Origin: Desulfurococcales archaeon | GTDB taxonomy: Archaea > Thermoproteota > Thermoprotei_A > Sulfolobales > Acidilobaceae | Length of the DNA stretch: 38,927 bases | Assembly (NCBI GenBank): GCA_015523445.1 | Contig: WAKG01000003.1 | Coordinates: forward strand, 1-38,927 | Direction of reading: 5' to 3' | Part shown: positions 10,504 to 19,725 of the stretch, in pieces | How positions within the stretch are numbered: the stretch's first letter is position 1 | Layout of the letters: every line of letters starts with the position of its first letter | The notes under the pieces: model-generated | Told to the model about the DNA's origin: nothing | The model's database searches: none | The model's input: the letters and a program-made list of their open reading frames with translations, nothing else | Program-made: the position numbers and the translations under genes

Positions 10504-11136
10504 ATGTATCCTGACTGGGGAGGACCTGGAGGCAAGGCTATAAAGGCAATCCATGGCACCACCACGGTAGGCCTGATAGCAGGAGACTACACTATACTAG
10601 CTGCAGATAAGAGGGCGACAGCTGGCATGCTGATAGCCAGTAGAACCGTGAAGAAGATAGTAAAGCTAACAGATTACTCTGCCATGACTGTCTCCGGCCT
10701 AGTGGCTGATGCCCAGGCCCTAGCAGAGCTAGTCAGGGAGGAGACTAGATTGTATGAGCTATCCAACGGGGTTAGGCTAAGCGTCAGGGGGATAGCAACC
10801 CTACTCTCAAACCTACTATTCTCATCCAAGTGGTTCCCTTACCTAGTCCAACTGATCGTCGGCGGCTACGACACTAGGCCTAGGCTCTACACTCTAGACC
10901 CTTATGGTAGCCTAACGGAGGAAGTCTACACAGCTACAGGCTCTGGATCTCCCGTGGCCTACGGGGTCCTAGAAGATAGTTACAGAGAGAACCTTAGCCT
11001 AGAGGACGCAGTCAAGGTTGCGGCTAGCGCTGTTAGATCAGCCATAAGGAGAGATGTTGCCACAGGAGACGGGGTTGATGTTGTGATCATAGGCAGAAAC
11101 GTGTACGAGGAAAGATTTATACCCTTTAAGGGGTGA
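10504..11136 (+). CDS. psmB: Proteasome beta subunit (catalytically competent)
   Basis: HGTTTVGLIAGDYTILAADKRATAGMLIASR with active-site Thr after Gly; ATG at 10504 preceded by a ggagggg RBS; the ORF opens at 10426 but that overlaps egsA. Confidence 0.93.
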   Translation: MYPDWGGPGGKAIKAIHGTTTVGLIAGDYTILAADKRATAGMLIASRTVKKIVKLTDYSAMTVSGLVADAQALAELVREETRLYELSNGVRLSVRGIATLLSNLLFSSKWFPYLVQLIVGGYDTRPRLYTLDPYGSLTEEVYTATGSGSPVAYGVLEDSYRENLSLEDAVKVAASAVRSAIRRDVATGDGVDVVIIGRNVYEERFIPFKG

Positions 11137-11160
11137 CTCCTAGCCTCCAGGATAGTAGTG

Positions 11161-11238
11161 TAGTGGGGGTAAAAGTCCTCGACCCCCGAAAGGGCCTAGG
11201 ATCCCTCCTAGAGGACGGGTAAAGTAGGTGACCCGGTA
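11161..11238 (+). ncRNA. Candidate structured 5' leader upstream of aCPSF1
   Basis: GTCCT(11175-79)/AGGAC(11212-16), CTAGGA/TCCTAG (11196-11201/11206-11211), and a mutually exclusive GGGGGT/ACCCCC (11165-70/11182-87). Confidence 0.35.
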
Positions 11239-13254
11239 TTGGCGGCTCAGGAGGCTAGAAGGGTTCAAGCCACCCTCGACAGCAGGAAGAAGCTAGTCCT
11301 CGAGATCTATAGGGTCCTAGGTGGAGCCGATATAACTAGCATAGAATTCGAGGGCCCCGAGATAGCCGTCTATGTCAGGAATCCCCGGTATCTACTAGAG
11401 ATCGAGGATAAGATCAAGGAGCTAGCCAAGAAGATTAGGAAGAGGGTAGTGGTTAGGACAGACCCAAAATCAAGAAAGGGGAGAACGGAAACCACTAAAT
11501 ACATAGTGGAACACGCACCCAGTGAAGCTGGCATAGATACGGAGAGCCTACTATTCGATGAAGTTCTAGGAGAGGTAAGGGTCCTCGCAGACAAGCCAGG
11601 CCTACTACTAGGGAAAAACAGGACGTTCAGGAACCAGGTCCTAGCCGAGACAGGGTGGAGGCTAGAGGTTTATAGAAAGCCGCCGCTAAGAAGCCACACT
11701 CTCAACTCTATACTAAGCCATCTATTCAGGGCATCCGCTGAGAGAAAGAAGGCTCTAAGGGAGATAGGAGAGAGGATATTTAGAGACACGCTAGTGGGCA
11801 CTAAATACATTAGACTAATAGGTCTAGGCAGCTTCGGTGAGGTCGGCAGATCAGCTATACTACTCGATACAGGTGAGAGCAAAGTTCTTCTAGACGCAGG
11901 AGCGGCCCCCACAGGGTTTGGCCCCTCAGCGTTCCCCTACTTCATGGCCCCAGAATTCAGGATAGAAGAGCTGGATGCCGTTGTCATCAGCCACGCTCAC
12001 CTGGACCACGTTGGCATGCTGCCTCTACTCTACAAGTACGGCTTCCGTGGCCCTGTATACGCAACACCACCTACCAGGGACATAATGCTGCTGGTACTGA
12101 AGGATTATATAGAGCTGGCCAAGAGAGAGGGAGTAGAGCCTGTATATGAGCTGAGGGATATACAGACCATGCTAACTAGGACTATAGTGGTGAATTATAA
12201 CACTGTTACCGATGTCGCTCCAGATATAAAACTGACATTTACTAACGCTGGCCATATACTAGGTAGCTCCCTAGTACACCTCCATATAGGTCAGGGCCTC
12301 TTCAACGTCCTCTACACCGCGGATTTCAAGTACTACAGGATCAAGGGTGACACTAGCGTTAGGCTCCTGCCACCAGCTAACGACGAATTCCACAGGGTAG
12401 AAGCCATGATTATGGAGGCCACCTATGGCGCTACCGAGACTCAGCCTAGGCATGTAGCCGAGGAGGACCTAATAACGATGATCAATAAGGTCTACAAGAA
12501 CCGTGGTAAGATACTGATACCTGTCATGGCTGTAGGAAGAGGCCAGGAGATACTGGTTGTGATAAACAGAGCCTTGAAGGAAGGGAAGATCCCTGAGATA
12601 CCCATATACGTAGACGGCATGGTATACGAGGTTACAGCCATCTACACTGCATACCCAGAACTCCTAGCCAAGCCTATACGAGACCTTATACTATACCACG
12701 GAGAGAACCCGTTCCTCGGCCCAACCACAGTATACGTCAACGACCAACAGGGCAGAGATGAGGTTAAGTACAGTGAGGGTCCCGCAGTAATACTGGCAAC
12801 CAGCGGCATGATGACGGGTGGCCCCGTTATAGACTATTTCAAGCATCTAGCAGAGGATAGCAGGAACGTACTAGCCTTCGTAAGCTACCAGGCTCAAGGG
12901 ACTCTGGGCAGGCGCCTAATGGATGGTGAGAGAGAGATACAGATGGAGGAGGACAGCCACCTGAAGACGATAAAGGTTAACATGGAGGTAGTTAGAATAG
13001 AAGGCTTCACTGGCCACTCCACTAGGAGCGAGCTGCAAATGTACCTGAGGTACCTGAAGCCGAAGCCTAGGACTATACTACTCAACCACGGCGAGCCCCC
13101 AGCACTACTAAGTCTAGCCTCTGCAATAAAGACTAAGTGGAGCAGGATGGGCTTCGAGTCCCCCCCAGAGGTTATAGTCCCAGAGAACCTGGAGTCGATC
13201 AGAGTCTATCCAAGGAGTTACAAGCTACATGCTGGAGTGTCATATACTCCCTAA
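11239..13254 (+). CDS. Beta-CASP ribonuclease aCPSF1 (FttA), KH + metallo-beta-lactamase, TTG start
   Basis: N-terminal KH region, RLIGLGSFGEVGRSAILLDTGES, SHAHLDHVGMLP, ATSGMMTGGPV, GFTGHSTR. Confidence 0.96.
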   Translation: MAAQEARRVQATLDSRKKLVLEIYRVLGGADITSIEFEGPEIAVYVRNPRYLLEIEDKIKELAKKIRKRVVVRTDPKSRKGRTETTKYIVEHAPSEAGIDTESLLFDEVLGEVRVLADKPGLLLGKNRTFRNQVLAETGWRLEVYRKPPLRSHTLNSILSHLFRASAERKKALREIGERIFRDTLVGTKYIRLIGLGSFGEVGRSAILLDTGESKVLLDAGAAPTGFGPSAFPYFMAPEFRIEELDAVVISHAHLDHVGMLPLLYKYGFRGPVYATPPTRDIMLLVLKDYIELAKREGVEPVYELRDIQTMLTRTIVVNYNTVTDVAPDIKLTFTNAGHILGSSLVHLHIGQGLFNVLYTADFKYYRIKGDTSVRLLPPANDEFHRVEAMIMEATYGATETQPRHVAEEDLITMINKVYKNRGKILIPVMAVGRGQEILVVINRALKEGKIPEIPIYVDGMVYEVTAIYTAYPELLAKPIRDLILYHGENPFLGPTTVYVNDQQGRDEVKYSEGPAVILATSGMMTGGPVIDYFKHLAEDSRNVLAFVSYQAQGTLGRRLMDGEREIQMEEDSHLKTIKVNMEVVRIEGFTGHSTRSELQMYLRYLKPKPRTILLNHGEPPALLSLASAIKTKWSRMGFESPPEVIVPENLESIRVYPRSYKLHAGVSYTP

Positions 13255-13357
13255 ACTTTGAAGCTCTCTAGAATAGGAACAGTAGTATATGACGCATGTA
13301 AACACTATTACTTTTAGAATTTAGTTTAGATTTGGTAAGAGTTTGGTAAAGAATAGA

Positions 13358-13372
13358 GGCCCTAGGAGGGCC
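13358..13372. terminator. Candidate hairpin between convergent genes
   Basis: GGCCCT-AGG-AGGGCC perfect inverted repeat. Confidence 0.3.
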
Positions 13373-13373
13373 A

Positions 13374-13631
13374 TTACCTTCTTCTCTTACGTTTGACTGG
13401 TATTGCCCTCTTGACTATAGTTCTTTTCTCGTCTGCTATCTTTAGTATTATTTCTGCGCTTCCATTAGACTCTATAGTTATTATCTCGTCTGTGATTTGC
13501 GTACCACATGCTGGGCATTTGTAGTATCTTATTAGCCTCCTGTGACCGTTGCTTGACTTCTCTGTTTCAAGTGTATATTCCATGGGTATCCTGCATCTAG
13601 GGCATAATACTACTTTTCCATTGCTCTCCAT
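13374..13631 (-). CDS. Small zinc-ribbon protein with basic C-terminal tail
   Basis: CPRC...CPAC motif pair and KRAIPVKRKRRR tail, 85 aa. Confidence 0.65.
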   Translation of the reverse strand: MESNGKVVLCPRCRIPMEYTLETEKSSNGHRRLIRYYKCPACGTQITDEIITIESNGSAEIILKIADEKRTIVKRAIPVKRKRRR

Positions 13632-13841
13632 TACTCCCTACACCCCACTCCACTAGCTCTAAATACCTGCACTCTGAGGGTTGCCCCAGGCTATTCTGAG
13701 TGTTTCCGCCTGGCTGCCCGTAGTTTCCCCTACTTTCATGTATATCACTACTAACCTTGCCGGGCTTATAAGTGTCATAGCGCTAGCCTATTAGCCCTTA
13801 AATGCTGCCTCACGGGTCTGCGGACCTCTTAGAGGAGGTGT

Positions 13842-15092
13842 ATGCGTGTGGAGGACTACAAGGTTAAGGATCTTAGCCTAGCTAGCGAGGGTAGGATTCA
13901 GCTTGACTGGGCTGAGATGCACATGCCCGTGCTGGTTCGGCTGAGGGAGTCTAGGCGTGGCGATAGGCCGCTAGAGGGACTCAGAGTTTCAGCTGTTCTT
14001 CACGTGACTAAGGAGACCGGAGTCCTCGTGAGGACCCTTAAGGTATGGGGGGCAGATGTGTACCTAGCCGCTAGTAACCCGCTATCCACGCAGGATAGCG
14101 TTGCTGCAGCACTTGTGGATGACGGTGTTCACGTCTATGCGTGGAGAGGTATGACTACTGAGGAGTACTTCCAGGCAATTAGGAGGGTTGCTGAGGCAAA
14201 GCCAGACCTTGTTATAGATGATGGCGGGGATCTTCATGTCCTACTTAACAGGGAGTTGAAGAGTATAGCTGGTAGCGTGATAGGTGGAGCTGAAGAGACA
14301 ACTACTGGAGTAATAAGGCTTAGAGCCTTGGAAAGGGGAGGTGAGCTTCTTTATCCTGTTATAGCTGTGAATAATGCTATGACTAAATTTATGTTCGATA
14401 ATAGATATGGAACTGGACAGAGTACCGTTGATGGCATATTGAGGGCTACAAACATTCTCCTGGCTGGAAAGGTGGCTGTAGTTGCAGGGTATGGATGGGT
14501 AGGCAGGGGTATAGCACTGAGACTACGGGGCATGGGGGCCCGGGTTATAGTGACTGAAGTTGACCCCATCAAGGCTCTGGAGGCCGTTATGGACGGCTTT
14601 GACGTCATGCCTATGATCGATGCCGCCAGAATAGGAGACATCTTCGTAACCGCTACAGGAAATAGAGATGTAATTAGGAGGGAGCACATGGATGTGATGA
14701 AGGATGGTGCGATTTTGGCAAACTCAGGCCACTTCAACGTAGAGATAAATATAGATGACCTAGAGTCCATGGCCGAGTCGAAGAGGGTTATACGAGGCAA
14801 CGTGACAGAGTACAGGCTGAGAAATGGCAAGAGGCTATATCTCCTAGCAGAGGGTAGGCTAGTCAACCTCGTAGCTGCTGAGGGCCATCCCAGCGAGGTT
14901 ATGGACATGAGCTTCTCAAACCAGGCGTTAGCCCTGCTATACCTACTAGAGAACAGGGGCAAGCTAGAACCCAAGGTCTACGAGGTGCCTAGGAGCCAGG
15001 ATGAGGAGGTTGCACGTCTAAAGCTAGAATCGATGGGTATCAGGATCGATGAGTTAACAGAGGAGCAGAGGAGGTACCTGAGCCAGGCCTAG
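13842..15092 (+). CDS. ahcY: Adenosylhomocysteinase
   Basis: [64 protein letters not shown]. Confidence 0.98.
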   Translation: MRVEDYKVKDLSLASEGRIQLDWAEMHMPVLVRLRESRRGDRPLEGLRVSAVLHVTKETGVLVRTLKVWGADVYLAASNPLSTQDSVAAALVDDGVHVYAWRGMTTEEYFQAIRRVAEAKPDLVIDDGGDLHVLLNRELKSIAGSVIGGAEETTTGVIRLRALERGGELLYPVIAVNNAMTKFMFDNRYGTGQSTVDGILRATNILLAGKVAVVAGYGWVGRGIALRLRGMGARVIVTEVDPIKALEAVMDGFDVMPMIDAARIGDIFVTATGNRDVIRREHMDVMKDGAILANSGHFNVEINIDDLESMAESKRVIRGNVTEYRLRNGKRLYLLAEGRLVNLVAAEGHPSEVMDMSFSNQALALLYLLENRGKLEPKVYEVPRSQDEEVARLKLESMGIRIDELTEEQRRYLSQA

Positions 15093-15970
15093 TACCTGAT
15101 AGCGAATACTATTCCCAACACAGCCAGTCCAGCTGCTAAGGCATGTATCGGCCTCACCTTCTCACCACTCTCACCTGATAGTATAGATGCTAGGACCGCG
15201 GTATGGACCGGGAATAGGCTTATGAAGACCAGGGCTTCAACCACGGGCACTAAGCTCAATGCTGTATACCTAAAGAGCTGGGCCGAGGTGACTACTAGTC
15301 CTGAGAGTGCTGCAAGGAGCATGGCTCTTCTATGCAATTTACGTTGTTGGAAGGTACCCCTTATCATGACCAGCGGTATGGGTATGGCTGCGGTATAGGA
15401 GATAGCTGCTCCCAGGATGGGTGATCCACTAGCGGCCCCTGCATACCTGACTGCGACTGATGATATAGAGAAGATCATGGTAGCCGTCAGCCCAGCTGCT
15501 AAACCCTTCCTCCTGCTGACTCCTTGGAGCGGGGTTCCCGAGGGATTATCTGCGGCCAGGAATACTGCTAGTGCGACTAGCGTCGCTCCGGCTATTTTTC
15601 CTATAGTTAGATCCTCGCCTAAGAGTAGCCATGCTAGGAAACTACTGATTATAATCACAGGTGATACTATGACGGCTGCACTGCTTGCTCCTAGTCCTGT
15701 TATGGCTGTATAAAATAGGTATCTTGCGACGCCAAAGTGTACTACTCCTATCGCTGCGAAGACAAGTGCTGGGCCTGTAGGTGGTAGCTGCTCCCCGACA
15801 GCTAGCCCTATGAGCCATAGGTATGGAGCTCCCAGCAACAGGCTTATCAGGACCAGTATGCTCCTATCAACATGCTTAGAGGCCATCCTTGTCAGCACAT
15901 CGCTTAGTGCGAAGCTGAATCCAGATGCAAATGCCAGCAGGTACCCAAGCTCCACCCCTACTGCCCCCAT
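15089..15970 (-). CDS. DMT/EamA-family transporter
   Basis: About 10 TM segments in two repeats; start placed at internal Met ([26 protein letters not shown]), which avoids overlap with the divergent gene. Confidence 0.85.
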   Translation of the reverse strand: MGAVGVELGYLLAFASGFSFALSDVLTRMASKHVDRSILVLISLLLGAPYLWLIGLAVGEQLPPTGPALVFAAIGVVHFGVARYLFYTAITGLGASSAAVIVSPVIIISSFLAWLLLGEDLTIGKIAGATLVALAVFLAADNPSGTPLQGVSRRKGLAAGLTATMIFSISSVAVRYAGAASGSPILGAAISYTAAIPIPLVMIRGTFQQRKLHRRAMLLAALSGLVVTSAQLFRYTALSLVPVVEALVFISLFPVHTAVLASILSGESGEKVRPIHALAAGLAVLGIVFAIRY

Positions 15971-16057
15971 CCCTATACATCTAAATCCGATATATAACCG
16001 GTCGGGCCCTACCCTATAACCCCTTAAAGCATCCATATTATTCATGGTGGTGGAAGC

Positions 16058-16471
16058 ATGACTAGGATCGAATCTACTCACATTACTATACCTACCTCAT
16101 CAAGGTTCCAGCTAGTCGATGTTACCAGCATGATCCAGGATTGGGTCTCCTCTATTAACGCTGGAGACGGGATAGTACTTGTGTATAGCCCGCACACTAC
16201 AGCTGGGGTCATAGTGAATGAGGCCGAGCCAGGGCTTATGAAGGACATATTAGACCTACTACGAGAGGTAACAAGGCCTGAAGGGGGGTGGAGACACAAT
16301 AGAATTGACAATAATGCCCATGCACATCTAGCTCAGGTTCTGGTAGGTGATAGCAGGGTGATCCCGGTAGCTAGAGGCTCACTTATGCTCGGCACGTGGC
16401 AACGAGTTATGCTACTAGAGATGGATGGGCCTAGGCGTAGGAGGCTCAACTTAGTCTATATAGGCTCCTAA
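16058..16471 (+). CDS. YjbQ family protein (UPF0047)
   Basis: SPHTTAGVIVNEAEPGL, HNRIDNNAHAHL, GTWQRVMLLEMDGPRRRR. Confidence 0.92.
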   Translation: MTRIESTHITIPTSSRFQLVDVTSMIQDWVSSINAGDGIVLVYSPHTTAGVIVNEAEPGLMKDILDLLREVTRPEGGWRHNRIDNNAHAHLAQVLVGDSRVIPVARGSLMLGTWQRVMLLEMDGPRRRRLNLVYIGS

Positions 16472-16487
16472 CACATAAGCCTTCCAT

Positions 16488-16563
16488 TGGGATGACGACC
16501 ACCCCGAACAGGATCTGAGACCCCCTCATAGAGGGGATGATCTAGTGGCGGCTGTCTGACCCA
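16488..16563 (+). ncRNA. Candidate C/D-box sRNA
   Basis: TGGG/CCCA terminal stem enclosing C-like ATGACGA (16492-98), D'-like CTGA (16515-18), degenerate C'-like ATGATCT (16537-43), 12-nt guide, D box CTGA (16556-59). Confidence 0.45.
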
Positions 16564-16584
16564 TTAGATGAGAGGGGTATAGTA

Positions 16585-18429
16585 GTGGAGGAGCCAGTGT
16601 TCCCCTACAGGGAGTTTAGGTCTGGACAGAGAGAGCTTGCTGAGGCTGTTAAAGAGACGGTTAGTGGCGGAGGTATACTTGCGGTAAAGGCCCCTACAGG
16701 ATTCGGAAAGACTGCTGCAGTTATTTATGGCCACCTACTGGCTGAGGCGCCTAAGGTCCTCTTCCTAGTTAGGACTGTTAATGAGGTAGAGCCTGTGGCT
16801 AGAGAGCTGAAGAGGTTTGGAGTCAACTATACAGTATTGATCTCACCCCGCAGAACCTGTCCCCTACTAAGAGGGTCCTCCAGTCATGTACCAGTAGAAG
16901 ACTTCTGGGAAAACTGTAGGATAGCAAGGCTCCGCGGCGCTTGCCTCTATTATATGGAGGTTGACTCTATTGATCCCAGCTCTGTATCTACTATCCTCTT
17001 AAATAGCCCTAGTTCCCTCTCGGGCCTCAGGCTAATAGGCTCCAAGCTGGGCTCTTGCCCCTTCTTCACTGCTAGGAGGCTTGTTAGGGATACAGCATTC
17101 ATTATAGCTACGTATCCCTACTTCTTCAAGAAGGAGTTGTTTGACTATGTCGTGGCTGAGATGGGGGTGTCCTATGGGGATCTTAGTGTTGTGATCGATG
17201 AGGCGCACTCCATATTATCTATCCACTCTATAACTGAGAGGAGCCTGACCCTAGACATGCTAGATAGGGCTGTGGAGGAGATCAAATCTAGAGTTCCAGA
17301 GTATAAAGAGGTTTTGGATAGTCTAATAGCTCTAAAGAACCTTATATCTAGGGTTATGGAGAGGCGCGCTAGGGGGCTTAGGCTAATAGATAAAGAAATC
17401 GTATTCGAGGCACTGGGTGACCATCAGCTCATACTGGATGCGGCAGAGGAGTCCAGGTTTAGGGCAGCTAGTGAAGCCTTGGCCAGTGGCGATGCGTCTA
17501 GTATGGTGTCTATAAGGAGTCCATTGTACTCTGTTGCACTTTGGGTAGAGACCATCGTGCTTGACGACTCTAGGGTTTTCTATAGTGGGGAGCCTAAGCC
17601 CCTGCTACTCGTCACATTATTAGATCCGGCAAGGATAGCTAGAGAACCGTTAGAGTCGGTACGCAGTGCCGTCCTCATGAGCGGGACCCTGCCCCCCCAT
17701 GGGTTCCTAAGTAGGATAATAGGGCTAAAGAGGAGCATCCAATACCTGGATTTATCCGTAACTAATAGAGTAGGAAAGGATTCTGTATATACTGCTGTAG
17801 CATCCGACGTATCCACTAGATATGTAGAGAGGAATAGGGTTACCTATTCTAGGATAGCATCGTATATTAATGTGATCAACACTAGGCTTCCGGGCCCCAA
17901 ACTGGTGGTATATCCGAGCTACGAAGTTATGAGGAGCATACTAGACAAGCTGCCTGCAGGCGTTGAGATGCACACTGAGGATAGGGGTACTAGTATAGAC
18001 TCACTAACAGAGTCCCTGTCTCCAGATGACCGTGTACTAATCAATGCGGTAGCTGGAGGTAAACTTGTTGAGGGTGTCGAGTTTACCATTAACGGTCATA
18101 GTATTGTGAGGGTTGTAGTGGTGGTAGGCGTCCCCTTCCCTCAGCCTGATGACTATACCAGGGAGCAGCTTCAGGTGGTCTCCTCCAGACTAGGCAAGGA
18201 GGGTGGCAGAGACTATGTCTACAGGTATCTTACTATAGTTAAGGTTAAGCAGGCCCTGGGCAGGGCCCGAAGGAGCCCTAGTGATAAAGCCGCGTTTTTC
18301 CTTTTAGACTATAGGTATCTTAGGAAGGATCTGAGGTCTATGCTAGGACTCAGGTATGATAGGGTGTTTAAGGGTGTATATGGGCTAGCGGCCACTCTTC
18401 TAGAGGCCTCACGGCTATTGTCTAGCTAA
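16585..18429 (+). CDS. XPD/Rad3-family Fe-S DNA helicase (GTG start)
   Basis: VKAPTGFGKTAAVIYG Walker A, four Fe-S Cys (RTCP, ENCR, GACLYY, GSCPFF), DEAH, LINAVAGGKLVEGVEF, QALGRARRSP. Confidence 0.95.
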   Translation: MEEPVFPYREFRSGQRELAEAVKETVSGGGILAVKAPTGFGKTAAVIYGHLLAEAPKVLFLVRTVNEVEPVARELKRFGVNYTVLISPRRTCPLLRGSSSHVPVEDFWENCRIARLRGACLYYMEVDSIDPSSVSTILLNSPSSLSGLRLIGSKLGSCPFFTARRLVRDTAFIIATYPYFFKKELFDYVVAEMGVSYGDLSVVIDEAHSILSIHSITERSLTLDMLDRAVEEIKSRVPEYKEVLDSLIALKNLISRVMERRARGLRLIDKEIVFEALGDHQLILDAAEESRFRAASEALASGDASSMVSIRSPLYSVALWVETIVLDDSRVFYSGEPKPLLLVTLLDPARIAREPLESVRSAVLMSGTLPPHGFLSRIIGLKRSIQYLDLSVTNRVGKDSVYTAVASDVSTRYVERNRVTYSRIASYINVINTRLPGPKLVVYPSYEVMRSILDKLPAGVEMHTEDRGTSIDSLTESLSPDDRVLINAVAGGKLVEGVEFTINGHSIVRVVVVVGVPFPQPDDYTREQLQVVSSRLGKEGGRDYVYRYLTIVKVKQALGRARRSPSDKAAFFLLDYRYLRKDLRSMLGLRYDRVFKGVYGLAATLLEASRLLSS

Positions 18430-18806
18430 ACCTCCTCCACCCTTGACTCCAGCTCATCATATACGTCAAGTATAGCTTCGCGCGTCTTCCTTTCAACCTT
18501 GAAGCCGTGTAGCCTTAGTATCCTATCTATCTCGTCAACTATAGATACCAGAGTTTCTAGGACCTCCTCTAGCGCTTCTCTCGGATCCTCTCCGTGGTCC
18601 AGATATTCGTCAACCCTCTCCCTTAGCCCCTCACCTACCTTCATCTCCACAACAATGGTATCCCCAGTGGGGTAGACCTCTATGTATATGGGCTCGTCGG
18701 GAACTATAATTTCGAGGACTCCATTCTTACTCTTAGTTGTTGCACCTCTCCTACTAACGGTTTTAGAGATCTCCTCTACTACATCTCTTCCTAGCACGTT
18801 ATTCAC
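18426..18806 (-). CDS. Conserved hypothetical protein
   Basis: 126 aa ORF, acidic, compact, good coding character, overlaps the end of xpd by 4 nt. Confidence 0.6.
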   Translation of the reverse strand: MNNVLGRDVVEEISKTVSRRGATTKSKNGVLEIIVPDEPIYIEVYPTGDTIVVEMKVGEGLRERVDEYLDHGEDPREALEEVLETLVSIVDEIDRILRLHGFKVERKTREAILDVYDELESRVEEV

Positions 18807-18852
18807 CCACTAGACTTTCCTGCTGCTGAGAGGGTATAATATGGTGTATCCT

Positions 18853-18926
18853 GGGGGTCAGCCCTGCGCGGGGTCTTCACCACCCTAACTATAGGGCTCC
18901 GCCCTTTCGAGCCACATCACTCCCCC
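18853..18926 (-). ncRNA. Possible C/D-box-like or structured RNA overlapping the methyltransferase stop codon
   Basis: Minus strand GGGGGA-GTGATGT...GGTGAAGA...CCCCGCGCAGGG-CTGA-CCCCC; C, C'-like and D boxes with terminal G/C stem; no clear D'. Confidence 0.25.
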
Positions 18927-19558
18927 CGGATTAGCCGTATACAGGCGAAGCCCTCTTTGCCAGTATAGTCTCTAGGCTCCTCCGGCCTCTCCCTCTCCCA
19001 CGGCATGTATGTTATGGTGGCCTTTATAGAGTCAACAGTGAATCCAGCCTCCCTAGCCATCTCTACAAGGCTGGCTATACTGATAAATCTGGCATGAGAA
19101 TAGTATGGATGCCCTTTGTCTGCTAGGGTAGAATAGTACCTGCCTAGGGGTGACTCCTTGGGTACTATGCATATTACCATGACTCCTCCAGGCTTTAGTG
19201 CCCTGTATGCCTCTTCCATCATCCTATGTGGATCGTTCATAAAGCATATAGATACGACGACAAGTATGCTGCCCAGAGATAGGCTCCTAACTGGGAGGGC
19301 CTCTCCCCGGGCAACTGCAACCTCTATCCCCCTGTCCAATGCTATCCTGAGCATCTCCAGGCTAGGATCTATCCCGAACACGCATCCAGCCCTCTGCGCG
19401 AAGAACCCTGATCCCACTCCTACTTCCATGCAGGGAGTAGGTGCATCCCGGAGCATGTCCACAACGAGTCTAGCCTCATTCTCCGCTGTGATCCTGTGCC
19501 TTGTATACCATGAATCATACTCTACAGCCCTCGAGTCGAACAGCCATGCAGTGGACAA
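18917..19558 (-). CDS. Class I SAM-dependent methyltransferase
   Basis: CMEVGVGSGFFAQRAGCVFGIDPSLEML, ALKPGGVMVICIV. Confidence 0.88.
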   Translation of the reverse strand: MSTAWLFDSRAVEYDSWYTRHRITAENEARLVVDMLRDAPTPCMEVGVGSGFFAQRAGCVFGIDPSLEMLRIALDRGIEVAVARGEALPVRSLSLGSILVVVSICFMNDPHRMMEEAYRALKPGGVMVICIVPKESPLGRYYSTLADKGHPYYSHARFISIASLVEMAREAGFTVDSIKATITYMPWERERPEEPRDYTGKEGFACIRLIRGE

Positions 19559-19603
19559 TACTCTAAGCCCCTAGATGCTCCTGATATGCTTGTCCTAACT
19601 AAG

Positions 19604-19725
19604 TAGTTTAAACCCTTGCATGGGAGCGATAGGTACTGGGGGATGTCTAGGCAGGGACGTCCCGAGCCCCCCAGCTATGAGGAGGGTCTGGAGCGATAGG
19701 AACCCCACATGGAGGTAGATAACGG
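19604..19725 (+). ncRNA. Candidate structured leader/small RNA upstream of VTT-domain gene
   Basis: TATA-like TTTAAA (19607-12); 11-nt direct repeat GGAGCGATAGG at 19623 and 19690 flanking CTGGGGG/CCCCCAG stem (19636-42/19668-74) with internal GGGACGTCCC. Confidence 0.3.

Noticed and set aside
14351-14974. 207-aa minus-strand ORF opposite ahcY
   Set aside because: Shadow ORF of a conserved enzyme; no recognisable motif
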